From Zingiber officinale (Eukaryota > Streptophyta > Magnoliopsida > Zingiberales > Zingiberaceae): 64,000 bases of DNA. Of the stretch, positions 31,854 through 42,495 are shown piece after piece. The DNA is taken from positions 101,512,947 to 101,576,946 of the forward strand of contig NC_055992.1 of the NCBI RefSeq assembly GCF_018446385.1, read 5' to 3'. Position 1 is the first letter of the stretch, and the number at the start of each line of letters is the position of its first letter. Made by a program: the position numbers and the translations under genes. The notes beneath the pieces were generated by a model that was given only the letters and a program-made list of their open reading frames with translations, was not told the DNA's origin and searched no databases.

Positions 31854-32339
31854 CTACCACAAGAATGATAACCTGCACTTTCATGTGAACGGAAGTGGGC
31901 CGCATTCGACATGGGTGATCTGACATAGTCAAAATCTCAATTTTTTAATCTCTCTTTCATCTACATACAATAACTCTCTTCTCTTTTCCTTAATTGCATG
32001 CAAGATGGTGCTAGTTTATACAAACTAGTGCTAAGGTGATGCTAATTTCTATAAACCAGTACCACTTTGATGCTGACACTACCAAACCAACACTAAGCTG
32101 ATGTTGATTTCTAAACTAGTCAAGTGGTGCTGATTCTACAAACAAGCACCACATTTGGTTTGTAGAAATCATCATAAAGGTGGTGCTGGTTTATAGAAAT
32201 CAACACTAATATTGTGCTAATTTCTACAAATCAACACCATCTTAACTGCAATCAAAAGAGAGAGAATAGAGTTGTTGTATGCAATGAGAGAGATTAAAAA
32301 ATTTAGATTTTGACTACGTCAAAATGTCCACTTTGGATG

Positions 32340-32341
<2 letters not shown>
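31854..32341. mobile_element. TA-flanked foldback MITE
   Basis: Flanked by TA repeats on both sides (31841-31853 and 32342-32370). The inner terminal repeats are ATAGTCAAAATCTCAATTTT near 31928 and the inverse TTTAGATTTTGACTACGTC near 32300. In between are many short repeats such as GTGCTGGTTTATAGAAATC and CAACACC in alternating orientation. No coding capacity. Same family as 29391-30110. Confidence 0.65.
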
Positions 32342-32372
<31 letters not shown>

Positions 32373-32660
32373 ATCTTGTCGGGAATCTAAGAAGATGAAA
32401 CTGTCTGTGAGATGTGGCTGAAATATTAACCAAATTATCATGACCCAAAGGGGAAGGATATGATGAACTGTATTCTATGTTGACCAAGTCATCAATGTTG
32501 GTGCAACCTTAGGTCAAGGTTGACCTGGTTGACCTGACTCGAGTTGTGTTTTGATGTTTGACGATGTTTGACGAGAAGAGAGTTATATTCTTGATGTTTG
32601 ACAAGAATAGGTGTTTGGGAGATTGTAGGTGCAACCTGGTTGACCTGATTCGGGAAAAGT

Positions 32661-33149
32661 CCAAGCAGGGAGCTTGGCACGCGAAAAGTCCAAGTATGGA
32701 GACTTGGCACTGGAAAAGTCCAAGTACGGAGACTTGGCAGTGGGAAAGTCCTAACTGGGATGTTAGGCAGTTGGAAAGTCCTGGTGAGTGAAGCCAGGCA
32801 GTGAGAAAGTCCTAACTGGGATGTTAGGCAGTGTGGAAAGTCCTGGTGAGTGAAGTCAGGCAGTGGGAAAGTCCTAACTGGGATGTTAGGCAGTTGGAAA
32901 GTCCTGGTGAGGCAGTGAGAAAGTCCTAACTGGGATGTTAGGCAGTCGGGAAATCCTGGTGAGTGAAGCTAGGTGAAAATCCTAGTAAGTGAAGCTAGGT
33001 AAAGTCCTGGTGAGTGAAGCCGGGCAAGGGAAAAGTCTAAGTGGGTCAAAAGGATTGACCGGACACTTAGCGGGGAATGCTAGCAGGTCAAGGGTGACCG
33101 GATGCTAGGGATGATGTACCAACAGGTCAAGGTTGACCGGATGTTGGTT
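32661..33149 (+). repeat. Tandem array of about 16 short hairpins with compensatory stems (LTR C)
   Basis: The unit is about 29-31 bp: AAAGT, stem, loop, complementary stem, CA. The stems differ but stay paired. CCAAGC/GCTTGG at 32661-32677. CCAAGT/ACTTGG at 32690-32707 and 32720-32737. CCTAAC/GTTAGG at 32750-32767, 32811-32828, 32873-32890 and 32925-32942. CCTGG/CCAGG at 32780-32798. CCTAG/CTAGG near 32982. CCTGG/CCGGG near 33006 (G-T pair). The last three are two-part stems with an inner GGTCA(A)/(T)TGACC and outer CTAAGTG/CACTTAG, CTAGCA/TGCTAG and CCAACA/TGTTGG. Confidence 0.9.
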
Positions 33150-33191
33150 TAGGGGGGCTTTGGACTTGGTTTTGAGCAAAAATCAGGAGCA

Positions 33192-33488
33192 TGATCGGTC
33201 AAACGATCGATTGGCTCATGCTCAATCGATCGGCCGATCGATTGGGTGAGGTCCTGCGATAAGCCTCCTCCCAACCGATCAGTGGAACGATTGGGAGAAG
33301 CCGTGGATCGGTGCTGACCGATCCACATACCGATCGGCGGCACCGATCGAGCATAGATCGATGGTCGAGGAATAAGCCCGATCGGTCCTATGGACCGATC
33401 AGAGGTTCCGATCGTCCATGGACGATCAGAATCTAACGCACGCACGGCTAGTTCTTCATCTTCTTCTTCGCAGTTGATGCGGTATAAG
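33192..33488 (+). promoter_or_regulatory. Palindrome array and TATA-like box of LTR C
   Basis: Many GATCGGTC, GACCGATC, CGATCGATTGG and CGATCGGCCGATCG motifs from 33192 to 33425, then TATAAGAGG at 33483. The arrangement matches LTRs A, B, D and E. Confidence 0.6.
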
Positions 33489-34022
33489 AGGTGAGGGCTT
33501 CTCCGTGAAGTGTCTTCTTCTTGCCTCTTCTTCTTGCTGCTGCAAGTTCTTCTGCGTGATTTGCTGAGCTCTCGTCTAAGCTTCGCGTGAGCTTCCTTTC
33601 GGCTGGGTTCCTGCTGTTGTAGGCGTCGCTTGAAGTTGTTGCTTCATCCAGTCGAAGAGAAGGCAAGTGCGAAGGTGTTTCATACATTTGTATTGTACTT
33701 TGCTTCTTGCCGCTTTCTACTCCTGTATTGCTTTTGCAAAGTTTGTGGCGAGGTTTCTCCACCCACAAGGAGTAGTTATTAGCCGGTTATCCGGGGACTC
33801 ATCCACCGACGGATTGATAGGCTTCGTCCACCTTACGGACACGCCGAGGAGTAGGAGTATCATCTCCGAACCTCGTTACATCTTCGTGTTGAGGTTTGCT
33901 TCTCTTTTTGCGTTTCTATTTAGCTATTTCCACTGCGCTAACCCTAGTTTGTAGAAAGAAACGCGAGAATTTGGGGCGGCTATTCACACCCCTCTCTAGC
34001 CGTGTCCATCGATCCTAACAAG

Positions 34023-34034
34023 TGGTATCAGAGC
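34023..34034 (+). other. Primer binding site of C
   Basis: TGGTATCAGAGC after CTAACA-AG; initiator-Met tRNA type. Confidence 0.92.
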
Positions 34035-34081
34035 GAGGTCGCTCTTCGCCGGATTAACACCCGAGGGAGCACAAGCTAGAG

Positions 34082-35557
34082 ATGGATCAACTCGGAGACG
34101 ACATCACCATTCCACCCTTCTACGATCGCGACGACTTCGCGTTTTGGAAGGTAAGAATGAAATATTTTCTTATGACTAATCTTGAGAATTGGAGTTGTGT
34201 CCAATTAGGTTTCAAGCCTCCGACGGACAAGAAAGGAGAAACCCTAGAGAAGAAGGAGTGGACCAAGGAACAAGTCCACCAATCCCTAGTCAACGATGAG
34301 GTATTGAAGATTTTTGAATTTTCTTTACCTAATGATGTTTTGTGTAGGATAGGTGGATACAACAATGCCAAGGAGTTGTGGAACAACTTGGCTAAGTTCC
34401 ATGAGGGGAACTCCACTTCAAGCCATGAAGAGGAGTCAAGTGAGCCAAGTAGCTCACTTCATGGAGATGTGGATTTAGAAGTTGAGGGACACTCAACATC
34501 TAAAGAAGAAGAGGAGGAGAGTTCTTCTTCAAGTTCGGAGCAAGAAGAAGCTTCTACCTCCGGAAGGGATGAAGGAGAGAGCGTTCATCCATCCTCACCT
34601 CTAGGTAACTCAAGCCATTTAGTTTCTAGCAAATTACACATAATGTGCTTTGAGTGTAGGGAATTTGGGCACTACAAGAGTAAGTGTCCAAAGAGGATTA
34701 GAAAGACTCCACCGGCGCCAAAGGTCAAGAAAGTCGGAGTCCCGATACGCAAAGGCAAAGAGCACGTGGTGTGCTTTCAATGCAATCAAAGGGGACACTA
34801 TAGGAGTCAATGTCCGAGGGGGAGACAATCTCACAAGGACAAGAGACCGAGCATGCCCATAGGGGGAGCTAAGGTAAACCCTAAGGTAATCTCTAAGGCT
34901 CATTTTTGCAATTCAAATAGAACACATGCTAGTAGTTTGATTGCAATTGTTAACAATAATGATAAGCATGATAATTATAGAAATCGATACACATGCTTAG
35001 GTGCCAAACATGCGAGCCTAGATAAGGATAACACTAGGAAAGCCAACCCTAGGATCAACTCATCTAAGGTTAAGGATAACCTAGGTAGAAATCCCAAATC
35101 ATCTAGACATATGCCTAGGAATACCTCAAAGACAAATGACAAGTTAAAACTTGAGGTATTAGAGAAGGAAAATCAAGTCTTGAGGTCAAGACTTGATACT
35201 TTGGAAAAGGCTCTTAAGAACTTGGAGAAGTCATCTCTAGGGTTTAAGGGTCAAAAACCAAAGTCCAAGGACAAGAAAGGTTTGGGTCACAAACCTAAGT
35301 CCCAAATGGTCAAGCCCACTTATCACAATGTTCCATTCGATTATGGAACAAAACCTCCCCCTAGGAAGACCATCACCAAGGTCACAAGGGGAGTCACCCC
35401 TAGAGTTGATCTTGATGAGTCCCAAATGACCAAGGCTTTAAAGTCTAGGAGGGTCATTAGGAGGGTTGCTAGGGAAGTCATCCCTAGTGAATATTTAGTG
35501 AACCCAATGAGCTCCAATAGGTATTGGGTTCCTAGGAGTGTGATTCCATCACGCTAG
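34082..35557 (+). CDS. gag: Intact Gag protein of Copia element C
   Basis: 491 aa from ATG 34082, 48 bp after the PBS, without any stop. Residues 1-110 form the Copia gag domain (F..WK..M..FL near 20-30, NAKELWNNLAKFHEG at 95-109). Residues 112-170 are Ser/Glu-rich. Two CX2CX4HX4C zinc knuckles follow: C189-C202 and C231-C244. A basic linker is next, then a coiled coil at about 355-387 (LEVLEKENQVLRSRLDTLEKALKNLEK) and a C-terminal NRYWVPRSV. Gag binds element RNA and forms particles in the cytoplasm. No protease, integrase or RT follows, so the protein would serve its own RNA or that of relatives while enzymes come from elsewhere. Expression is not shown by the sequence. Confidence 0.93.
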   Translation: MDQLGDDITIPPFYDRDDFAFWKVRMKYFLMTNLENWSCVQLGFKPPTDKKGETLEKKEWTKEQVHQSLVNDEVLKIFEFSLPNDVLCRIGGYNNAKELWNNLAKFHEGNSTSSHEEESSEPSSSLHGDVDLEVEGHSTSKEEEEESSSSSSEQEEASTSGRDEGESVHPSSPLGNSSHLVSSKLHIMCFECREFGHYKSKCPKRIRKTPPAPKVKKVGVPIRKGKEHVVCFQCNQRGHYRSQCPRGRQSHKDKRPSMPIGGAKVNPKVISKAHFCNSNRTHASSLIAIVNNNDKHDNYRNRYTCLGAKHASLDKDNTRKANPRINSSKVKDNLGRNPKSSRHMPRNTSKTNDKLKLEVLEKENQVLRSRLDTLEKALKNLEKSSLGFKGQKPKSKDKKGLGHKPKSQMVKPTYHNVPFDYGTKPPPRKTITKVTRGVTPRVDLDESQMTKALKSRRVIRRVAREVIPSEYLVNPMSSNRYWVPRSVIPSR

Positions 35558-37262
35558 ATGGATTAGAGTGTGCCAACCTTATTTGGATAGATAGTTAATC
35601 TATTCATAGCAAAAGGTGACATTTGAGGAATTTTCAAGGGGTAATCAAGCCTTGAAAATGAAATTAACAATTATTCCTAAGGTGATTAGAATGTGTCAAT
35701 CGAATTTGAGGAGTTTTCTAGAATCAATCTAGTTGGCACATAGTGATCTAAACATCTTTGGTATATGATTTGAGGTCTATCACACTTAGGAATATAGAAT
35801 TTATGGCAAAATGATCAAAATTATCAAAAATGACAACTAAAGCTAGAATTAGGTATTTTCTATACCTTTATGTGCTATTTACCATATATTGTTTGTCATA
35901 TGCCATGTCATAACATCATATTTATTTTATGGTCATTTGAAATGTCATGATATTGCTTAGGCTAGTTTTTATGTCATGTTTATTTAAGTTTCATACTTTA
36001 TGCCATGACATCATGACATTGGCACATGTTTTCATTTATGATACCATTTTATGCCATGTCATCATCTCTTGCATTAATAATCAATTGAATTGATCTAAGG
36101 ATGAAAAACACATTTTGATATTGAGATCAAATTTGTGTTTAGAAAATGTATGAGACCTTAGTCTAAGATACCTAAACCCATATCTCACATCAAAATTGCC
36201 ATGGATGTGTTTGATACACTTTAGATGTGTGTGAGATATTAGGATCATGAATTAGGATCAAGGTGCATAGTTCTTGTACCTAGATGAGCCTAATTCAAGA
36301 AATGGAGGATCATAGGGAAAGCTTGTGTACAAGTCATGTACATTTAGCCCTAAGATTATGGTCCTAAATTAAAAGGTTTAAAATCATTTTGAAATTGATT
36401 TGGAAAACCTTGATGAAGCCATCTTAGTGATTGCATTCATCATTGAACATTGTGATACAAAGTTGAGTTAAACTTGAACTAGTTCAAAGTTTTTGAACTT
36501 TGTATCAAGATTGAAAAATGAAAGTTATTTTCATCTAAAACTATTTTTCCATGATAGTATATGGTATGAGGAATGTATCCTCAAAATTTCACAATTTTTG
36601 GAATTTTATGGAATTTATTAGGGGTTTCTGAATTTCGGGAGAAGAAAAATCAGAAATCCCTGTGATCAGAGTCTGGATCGGTCACTGGACCTATCCAGGG
36701 AGGGCTGGATCGGTCACAGGACCGACCCAGAGTGTTGTGGATCGGTCTAGTGACATATCCAGTGAGGTCTGATAGCGTGCCAATGTGCTGAAAATTCGAC
36801 TGGATGTCTGAAATTTCAGTTTTTTTTTTTGGGAGTTGAGTTTCGGATCTCTAAAGGATTGAAACTCTCCAAGACATTGTTGGTGCAATGGTCAAGGGGG
36901 AGTTGGCCTGTAGGGGGAGTCTTACCTAATTGTCAAGGGGGAGTTGACTTTTAGGGGGAGTTTTTACTCCTTAAGACTTTTGAGGATTAGTGATAAGGAA
37001 TTGTCACTAAGTTGAGTGTTGAGTTTAGTATCAAGGGGGAAATTAAGGATTTCAATGAAAGGTATGGGACTTTCATTGGGAAGAAACTCTTGACCTTGAT
37101 TCCCTCTTTTTGATGTGTGTCAAAAAGGGGGAGAGATGTCCCAAGGGGGAGAGTGTAGGTTTTGGAAGAATGTTCAAGGAAGAACATTGGAAAACCTAAG
37201 TTAGGTTATCGGGTTAACCTAACTTGATTTTGGATTTTGTCAAACATCAAAAAGGGGGAGAT
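35558..37262 (+). other. C non-coding 3' internal region and polypurine tract
   Basis: 1.7 kb of AT-rich DNA without long frames. GGATCGGTC..GACC motifs like those in LTR C occur at 36674-36760. Repeated AAGGGGGAGTTG/AGGGGGAG stretches lie at about 36893-36960 and 37030-37150, and the PPT AAAAAGGGGGAGAT ends at 37262. Confidence 0.85.
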
Positions 37263-38871
37263 TGTTGGTGCAACCTTAGGTCAAGGTTGACCTGACTCGA
37301 GTTGACCTGACTCGAGTTGTGTTTTGATGCTTGACGATGTTTGACGAGAAGAGAGTTGTATTCTTGATGTTTGACAAGAATAGGTGTTTGGGAGATTGTA
37401 GGTGCAACCTGGTTGACCTGATTCGGGAAAAGTCCAAGCAGGGAGCTTGGCACGCGAAAAGTCCAAGTATGGAGACTTGACACTAGAAAAGTCCAAGTAC
37501 GGAGACTTGGCAGTGGGAAAGTCCTAACTGGGATGTTAGGCAGTTGGAAAGTCCTGGTGAGTGAAGCCAGGCAGTGAGAAAGTCCTAACTGGGATGTTAG
37601 GCAGTGTGGAAAGTCCTGGTGAGTGAAGTCAGGCAGTGGGAAAGTCCTAACTGGGATGTTAGGCAGTTGGAAAGTCCTGGTGAGTGAAGCCAGGCAGTGA
37701 GAAAGTCCTAACTGGGATGTTAGGCAGTCGGGAAATCCTGGTGAGTGAAGCTAGGTGAAAATCCTAGTAAGTGAAGCTAGGTAAAGTCCTGGTGAGTGAA
37801 GCCAGGCAAGGGAAAAGTCTAAGTGGGTCAAAAGGATTGACCGGACACTTAGCGGGGAATGCTAGCAGGTCAAGGGAGTGACCAGATGCTAGGGATGATG
37901 TACCAACAGGTCAAGGTTGACTGGATGTTGGTGTGGAAGCCTTAGGTTTAGGGTCGAAGTTTGGATCGGCCGTGACCGATCCGGATATCTGCGTTCTCGA
38001 TCGGTCCAGTGACCGATCGGAATCGATCGATGGCTCACCGATTGAATCGATCGGCCGGAGACCGATTAGAGGCAACGCAACTCGCGAGAAAGCCGTGGAT
38101 CGGTCGCCGACCGATCCATTCATACCGACGGCCGCATCGATCGCATAGATCGCTGGTCGAGGAAAGCTCGATCGGCCTATGGACCGATCAGAGTTTCGAT
38201 CGGTCCTGATCGATCAGGAGACGCCGATCGGTCGAGGGAAGATCTGATCGGCCTGCGGACCGATCAGGAGGTTCCCCGATCGGTCCATGGACCGATCAGA
38301 TCCAGCCGCGACGCAACGCTAGTTCTTCCTCTCTTCTTCGCAGTTGATGCGGTATAAGAGGCCGAGGGCTTCACCGTGGTGTCTTCTTCTTCGCCGCAAG
38401 TTCTCTGCTGTGATTTGAGTTTGAGCTCGACCGCTTGAAGCTTCGCGTGAGCTTCCTTTCGGTTGGGTTCCTGCTGTTGTAGGCGTCGCTTGATGCAGTA
38501 TAAGAGAAGGCAAGTAAGCGAAGGTGTTTCATACATTTGTATTGTACTTTGCTTCTTGCTGCTTTCTACTCCTGTATTGCTGTTGCAAAGTTTGTGGCGA
38601 GGTTTCTCCACCCACAAGGAGTAGTTATTAGCCGGTTATCCGGGGACTCATCCACCGACGGATTGATAGGCTTCGTCCACCTTACGGACACGCCGAGGAG
38701 TAGGAGTATCATCTCCGAACCTCGTTACATCTTCGTGTTGAGGTTTGCTTCTTCTTTTGCGTTTCTATTTAGCTATTTCCGCTGCGCTAACCCTAGTTTG
38801 TAGAAAGAAACGCGAGAATTTGGGGCGGCTATTCACACCCCCCTCTCTAGCCGTGTCCATCGATCCTAACA
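37263..38871 (+). repeat. 3' LTR of C
   Basis: 1609 bp, same order as the 5' copy. The hairpin array is at about 37428-37925, with the same stem series and one more complete CCTGG unit than the 5' LTR. The palindrome array at about 37965-38310 is longer than in the 5' LTR. Confidence 0.95.
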
Positions 38872-39282
38872 ATCAAAAGGTCTCTAGTCAACGCTACATA
38901 CAGACAACGACCAGGTTTCCCTGGTCTTTAACACTCTGATGCTCGAGGCAGATCGTATGAATATATAAGAAAAAGGCTAATAGTAGCATAATAAAATGAA
39001 TAAAGAATGAGTACGGTAAACGTACCCTGGTCCAGGGGGCACCCCTCGATAGACCAGTGAGCTAATCATGACGTTGATCGAGTCGTCGTGCTCAATGCAT
39101 GTGAGCCAACTAAGGAACTAGATTTGTGGACAACGAAACAGAGTCAAATGTAGAATGGATTTGGAAGGAGGCACGCATGCTAGAACACAATAGCGGTGCG
39201 ATGGCGGAACATTATTGGTGTAGGGAGCACCAGACAATCGAACCTAAGTTTTGATTATGACAAAGGCTCCAAAGTTAAGGTT

Positions 39283-39528
39283 ACTTGTTGTCTAACAAGT
39301 ATGATTGATCTTGTAGGAAAGTCCTAAGTGTTCTTAGGCAAAAGTCCTAGTGGATTCTAGGCAGGTGAAAACCCCTAAGGGGAGGTAACCCTAGGTCCTA
39401 AGGGAAAATAACCCTAGGTAAAGGAAAGTCCTAGTTACGGTTAGGCATGAAATCCTGATCTGGGGGATTGGGCGAAATCTTGGCAGGTCGAGCACTTTAG
39501 ACGAAATCCTAGAGTCGGGGACTCTAGG
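39283..39528 (+). repeat. Hairpin array in LTR D
   Basis: ACTTGTT/AACAAGT at 39283-39300. CCTAAG/CTTAGG at 39323-39338. CCTAG/CTAGG at 39346-39361. CCCC/GGGG at about 39372-39382. CCTAG/TTAGG (one G-T pair) at about 39430-39445. A 9-bp stem CCTAGAGTC/GACTCTAGG at 39508-39528. The first long ones are preceded by AAAGT and followed by GCA, as in LTR C. The 3' LTR (44410-44680) keeps the series. Confidence 0.8.
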
Positions 39529-40068
39529 TAAAAATCTTGGTGGTCGCGGACCAGGTGGAAGAATGGACTGGTCGTGGAGCGGACGTTCAGCTTGAAGACC
39601 AGAAGTCTCAGACACTGAGCAAAAGTCCAGACGGTCTGGAGGATCGATCTGGCAAAAGATAATTTCTCTTGAGAGGAGTAGGTGAGGACTCATTCTTCGA
39701 AGAGGGAACAGTAGGTGTCGGTCTAACCTAGAGTTTCAGCAAAACTCAAAGTCAGGGCTGGACAGTCAGAGACTGTCAGATTCATATTATATGTTTATAT
39801 TATTGCATGAACTAACATTGTTTTGCAGGATATTGGAGTTTGCATCTCATGGTGGTCCAGGAGCCCAGAGCTGGTCCAAGCGCCCGGACTGGCTTCATCG
39901 TGCAGCGGCCCGAGCGAGGGCTAGGCGCCTCACGATCCGGGCGCCCGGAACTGGTCCACGCGCCCGAAACCTCAAACTTCATCCCTTCAACACACTGGCG
40001 CACGCTGATTGGACGACCCTACGTCACTGTCTAGGCACCCAGAAGGGATCCAGGCGCCCGGAACAGCC

Positions 40069-40076
40069 TATAAAAG
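40069..40076 (+). promoter_or_regulatory. TATA box of LTR D
   Basis: TATAAAAG directly after the last GGCGCCCGGAAC motif; also present in the 3' LTR. Confidence 0.6.
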
Positions 40077-40564
40077 CAACATTCGACCAGAGGCTAAGAT
40101 ACAACTTTGATTTGCAATTACTTTCTTCTGGGTTGCTCCAAAGATGTTCCTGCAACTCCATGACACAACTCTGACAATCGAGTGACGCTGCTCCAACGAC
40201 CGAGCAACACAACTCCAACGACTGAGTAATGCGACTCCAACAATCGAAAGCACAACCTTCCAAATCTTCAAAAGTTGCTAGTATAATTTTAATTACAGTA
40301 CTTAATTATAAATCTATTGTACTTGTTTTGTAAAAGATTTTTCAAACTAATAGTGAATTGTCTAATGAAAGTGATCAATAATCACGAGCCTTGGAGCAGG
40401 AGCCGTCACAGACTTCGAACCAAGTAAAACAATTGTGTTAGCTTTGCCTACTTTTCATTTTTGTCTCTATTCTATTGCGTTTATCTCCGATCGTGTTTTC
40501 TGAAAAGTGTGAAAAAGCTACGAGTACTATTCACCCCCCCTCTAGTGCGCATTGATCTCACAAT

Positions 40565-40577
40565 TGGTATTAGAGTC
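40565..40577 (+). other. Primer binding site of D, mutated
   Basis: TGGTATTAGAGTC, two changes from TGGTATCAGAGC. It lies three bases after the LTR end. Confidence 0.75.
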
Positions 40578-40896
40578 AGGCCATTCTGAATTGGTACAAC
40601 TACCATTCGAACATTCTTATTCGTCACTTTTTCGTCCATTTTTGGTAAAAATAAATTCTTACGTCTTTCATTTTTTTCCTCCAAAATTTTTTGAAATTTT
40701 TTTTTGTCAAATTTTTACCATTAGTCAAGATTAGTCTAATAACCTCTCCTGACAAATTTGTTGATTCGTCAAATTTTTTCTTGAAATTGGTGCAACACTA
40801 TTGAGCTGGTTCTTTCTTTATTTTCCTACTGCACTACTAATCCAAGACTAAGTCTTGGAACAAGTTTTATTGTTTTTGTCTGTGCAAGATTCTTCA

Positions 40897-42495
40897 ATGA
40901 CCCACCAAGAAGGTTATAGCACAGCACGCCCACCCCTTTTCTCCGATGAGGATTTCAACTACTAGAAGGGTTGATTGGAGTACCACCTTAAGACGCTAGT
41001 TGAGATATGGATGATCATCTAGACCAGCCAGACAATTCCACTCGACGACGCTGGAAAACTAGTATCATACGAGAACTGGGATACAAGTCTGATGAAGAAG
41101 ATTGAGGCCAACGCCAAAGCGATATGTACTCTACAATGTGGTGTAATCAAAGAAGAATTGAACCCAATCGACTCATTTTCAAGCACAAAGGAGCTATGGG
41201 AGAAGCTAATCGAACTGCATGAAGGGACTTCCAACACCAAGGTAAGTAAGCATGATTTGATATTAAATAAACTATACAATATAAAAATATAGGACGGTGA
41301 ATCGGCGAGTCAATTACATGCACGTATCCAAGACCTTCTTAACGGTCTCCATGCAATTGGTCAAAAGGTGGAGAATCACGACTTCGTCAGGTATGCACTA
41401 AATGCATTTCCAAGGAACACTTTGTGGGCATCCATGGTAGATGCTCAAAAAGTTTTTAAGGATCTTTCGCAAATTAAATTAGATGAAACATTTTTTGAAT
41501 TTGAAGTTTATAAACAAATTAATACTACTTGGACTAAGAAAGGTATTGCGATACTTGCAAGGAAATTTGTGAACAAGAAGTCGAAGCCTAAGTACCGAAC
41601 CAAACCCTAATCCAAAGACAAACTAGTTCAGAAAGTACTTAAGAAGAAAAAGGTGACTCAATCGGGCACAAAGGCCAAGTCTAGAGTTATCTGCTACGAC
41701 TATAACCAGAAGGGACACTACAAACTGGAATGTCCAAACCAGAAGCAAGGAAGAAGGAAGGTGTTGAAGGCAACGTGGTCCGAGTCATCGAAAGAGTCGA
41801 ACGAAGAAGGACACGAACAAGCGAGCTTCCTTTCCCTACCGGTACGAGCTTACATTACTGAAATCGAGTCCAAGTCCGAAACCAGAGCCGAATTAGAAAT
41901 CGAGTCTGAAAGAAGCTACAGATCCATATCTGATTCGGAAGGTTCCCAAACCAATGTAAGTATCTCCTTAATTAGATCGCATAACTTAATTTCTTACTTG
42001 TCTAGAAAGTTAGCTAAGTCCAATCTCCAGGTCAAGTCACTCCAAGAGGAGGTCAAATCCCTTAAGGAAGTAGTTACCCAAGCTCCTTGACTGAATCAGG
42101 TCAGACAGCTGGAACTTCAACTCAAGCCCAAAAAAGCTTGAGGAAGAAAATTCCAACTTGAAAAGCCAAGTCAAAGAACTGAAGGATACATTAGAATGGT
42201 TCACCGTGGGCTCCAAGAATCTTGATTTGATTCTTGGAAAACAAAGAGTCGTATACAAATCGGTCCAGACTTAGATATAAGGCTAACCATAAGTTTAGAT
42301 CTTATTTATCACTTGTTAATAGAACAAATAGAAAAATAGTCCAAGCATGAGTTCTCAAGTCTAACTTAATTAATCAAGTTGGATTTGATTAATATTGGAT
42401 CCCCAAGGACCAAATCTACTACCTTGATAGACTTTATCAAGGATATGATCCAGGGGGAGTCAATAGAAAGACCATATTCATTATTAGATAGACTT
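40897..42495 (+). pseudogene. gag: gag of D, decayed
   Basis: The frame from ATG 40897 (MTHQEGYSTARPPLFSDEDF) carries stops near 40964, 40970, 41290 and 41609, yet keeps one reading frame to 42090. It keeps the Copia gag pattern (STKELWEKLIELHEGTSNTK, then HDFVRYALNAFPRNTLWASMVDA), a damaged zinc knuckle with the second Cys changed to Tyr (CYDYNQKGHYKLEC, about 41691), an acidic linker and a coiled coil (SLQEEVKSLKEVV). Further on, SKNLDLILGKQRVVYKS and YWIPKDQIYYL in shifted frames mark the gag C-terminus. Not translatable as a whole. Confidence 0.88.

Larger units (their letters stand above)
32496..34020 (+). repeat. 5' LTR of C
   Basis: 1525 bp, TGTTGGTGCAACC...GATCCTAACA. In order it has a hairpin array (32661-33149), a GATCGGTC/GACCGATC palindrome array (33192-33425), a TATA-like box (33483) and a ~530-bp R/U5 part. 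Confidence 0.95.
32496..38871 (+). mobile_element. Gag-only Copia-type retrotransposon C, TSD ATCAA
   Basis: 6376 bp, LTRs 32496-34020 and 37263-38871, ATCAA on both sides (32491-32495 and 38872-38876), PBS, intact gag and PPT. No protease, integrase or RT. The intact frame and similar LTRs mark it as one of the younger insertions here. Confidence 0.95.
39213..40562 (+). repeat. 5' LTR of D
   Basis: 1350 bp. It contains the hairpin array 39283-39528, GGCGCCCGGA-type motifs at about 39880-40060, and TATAAAAG at 40069-40076. The last ~410 bp before the end are missing in the 3' LTR. Confidence 0.92.

Noticed and set aside
32661-33149. Hairpin array as CRISPR or integron-like recombination sites
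   Set aside because: No spacers, no associated genes, and a eukaryotic LTR context; the units lie inside U3 in both LTRs.
33448-33768. Minus-strand frame in LTR C, also at 38264-38617
   Set aside because: Lies in the R/U5 part of the LTR, occurs in both LTRs, and matches no protein family I know.
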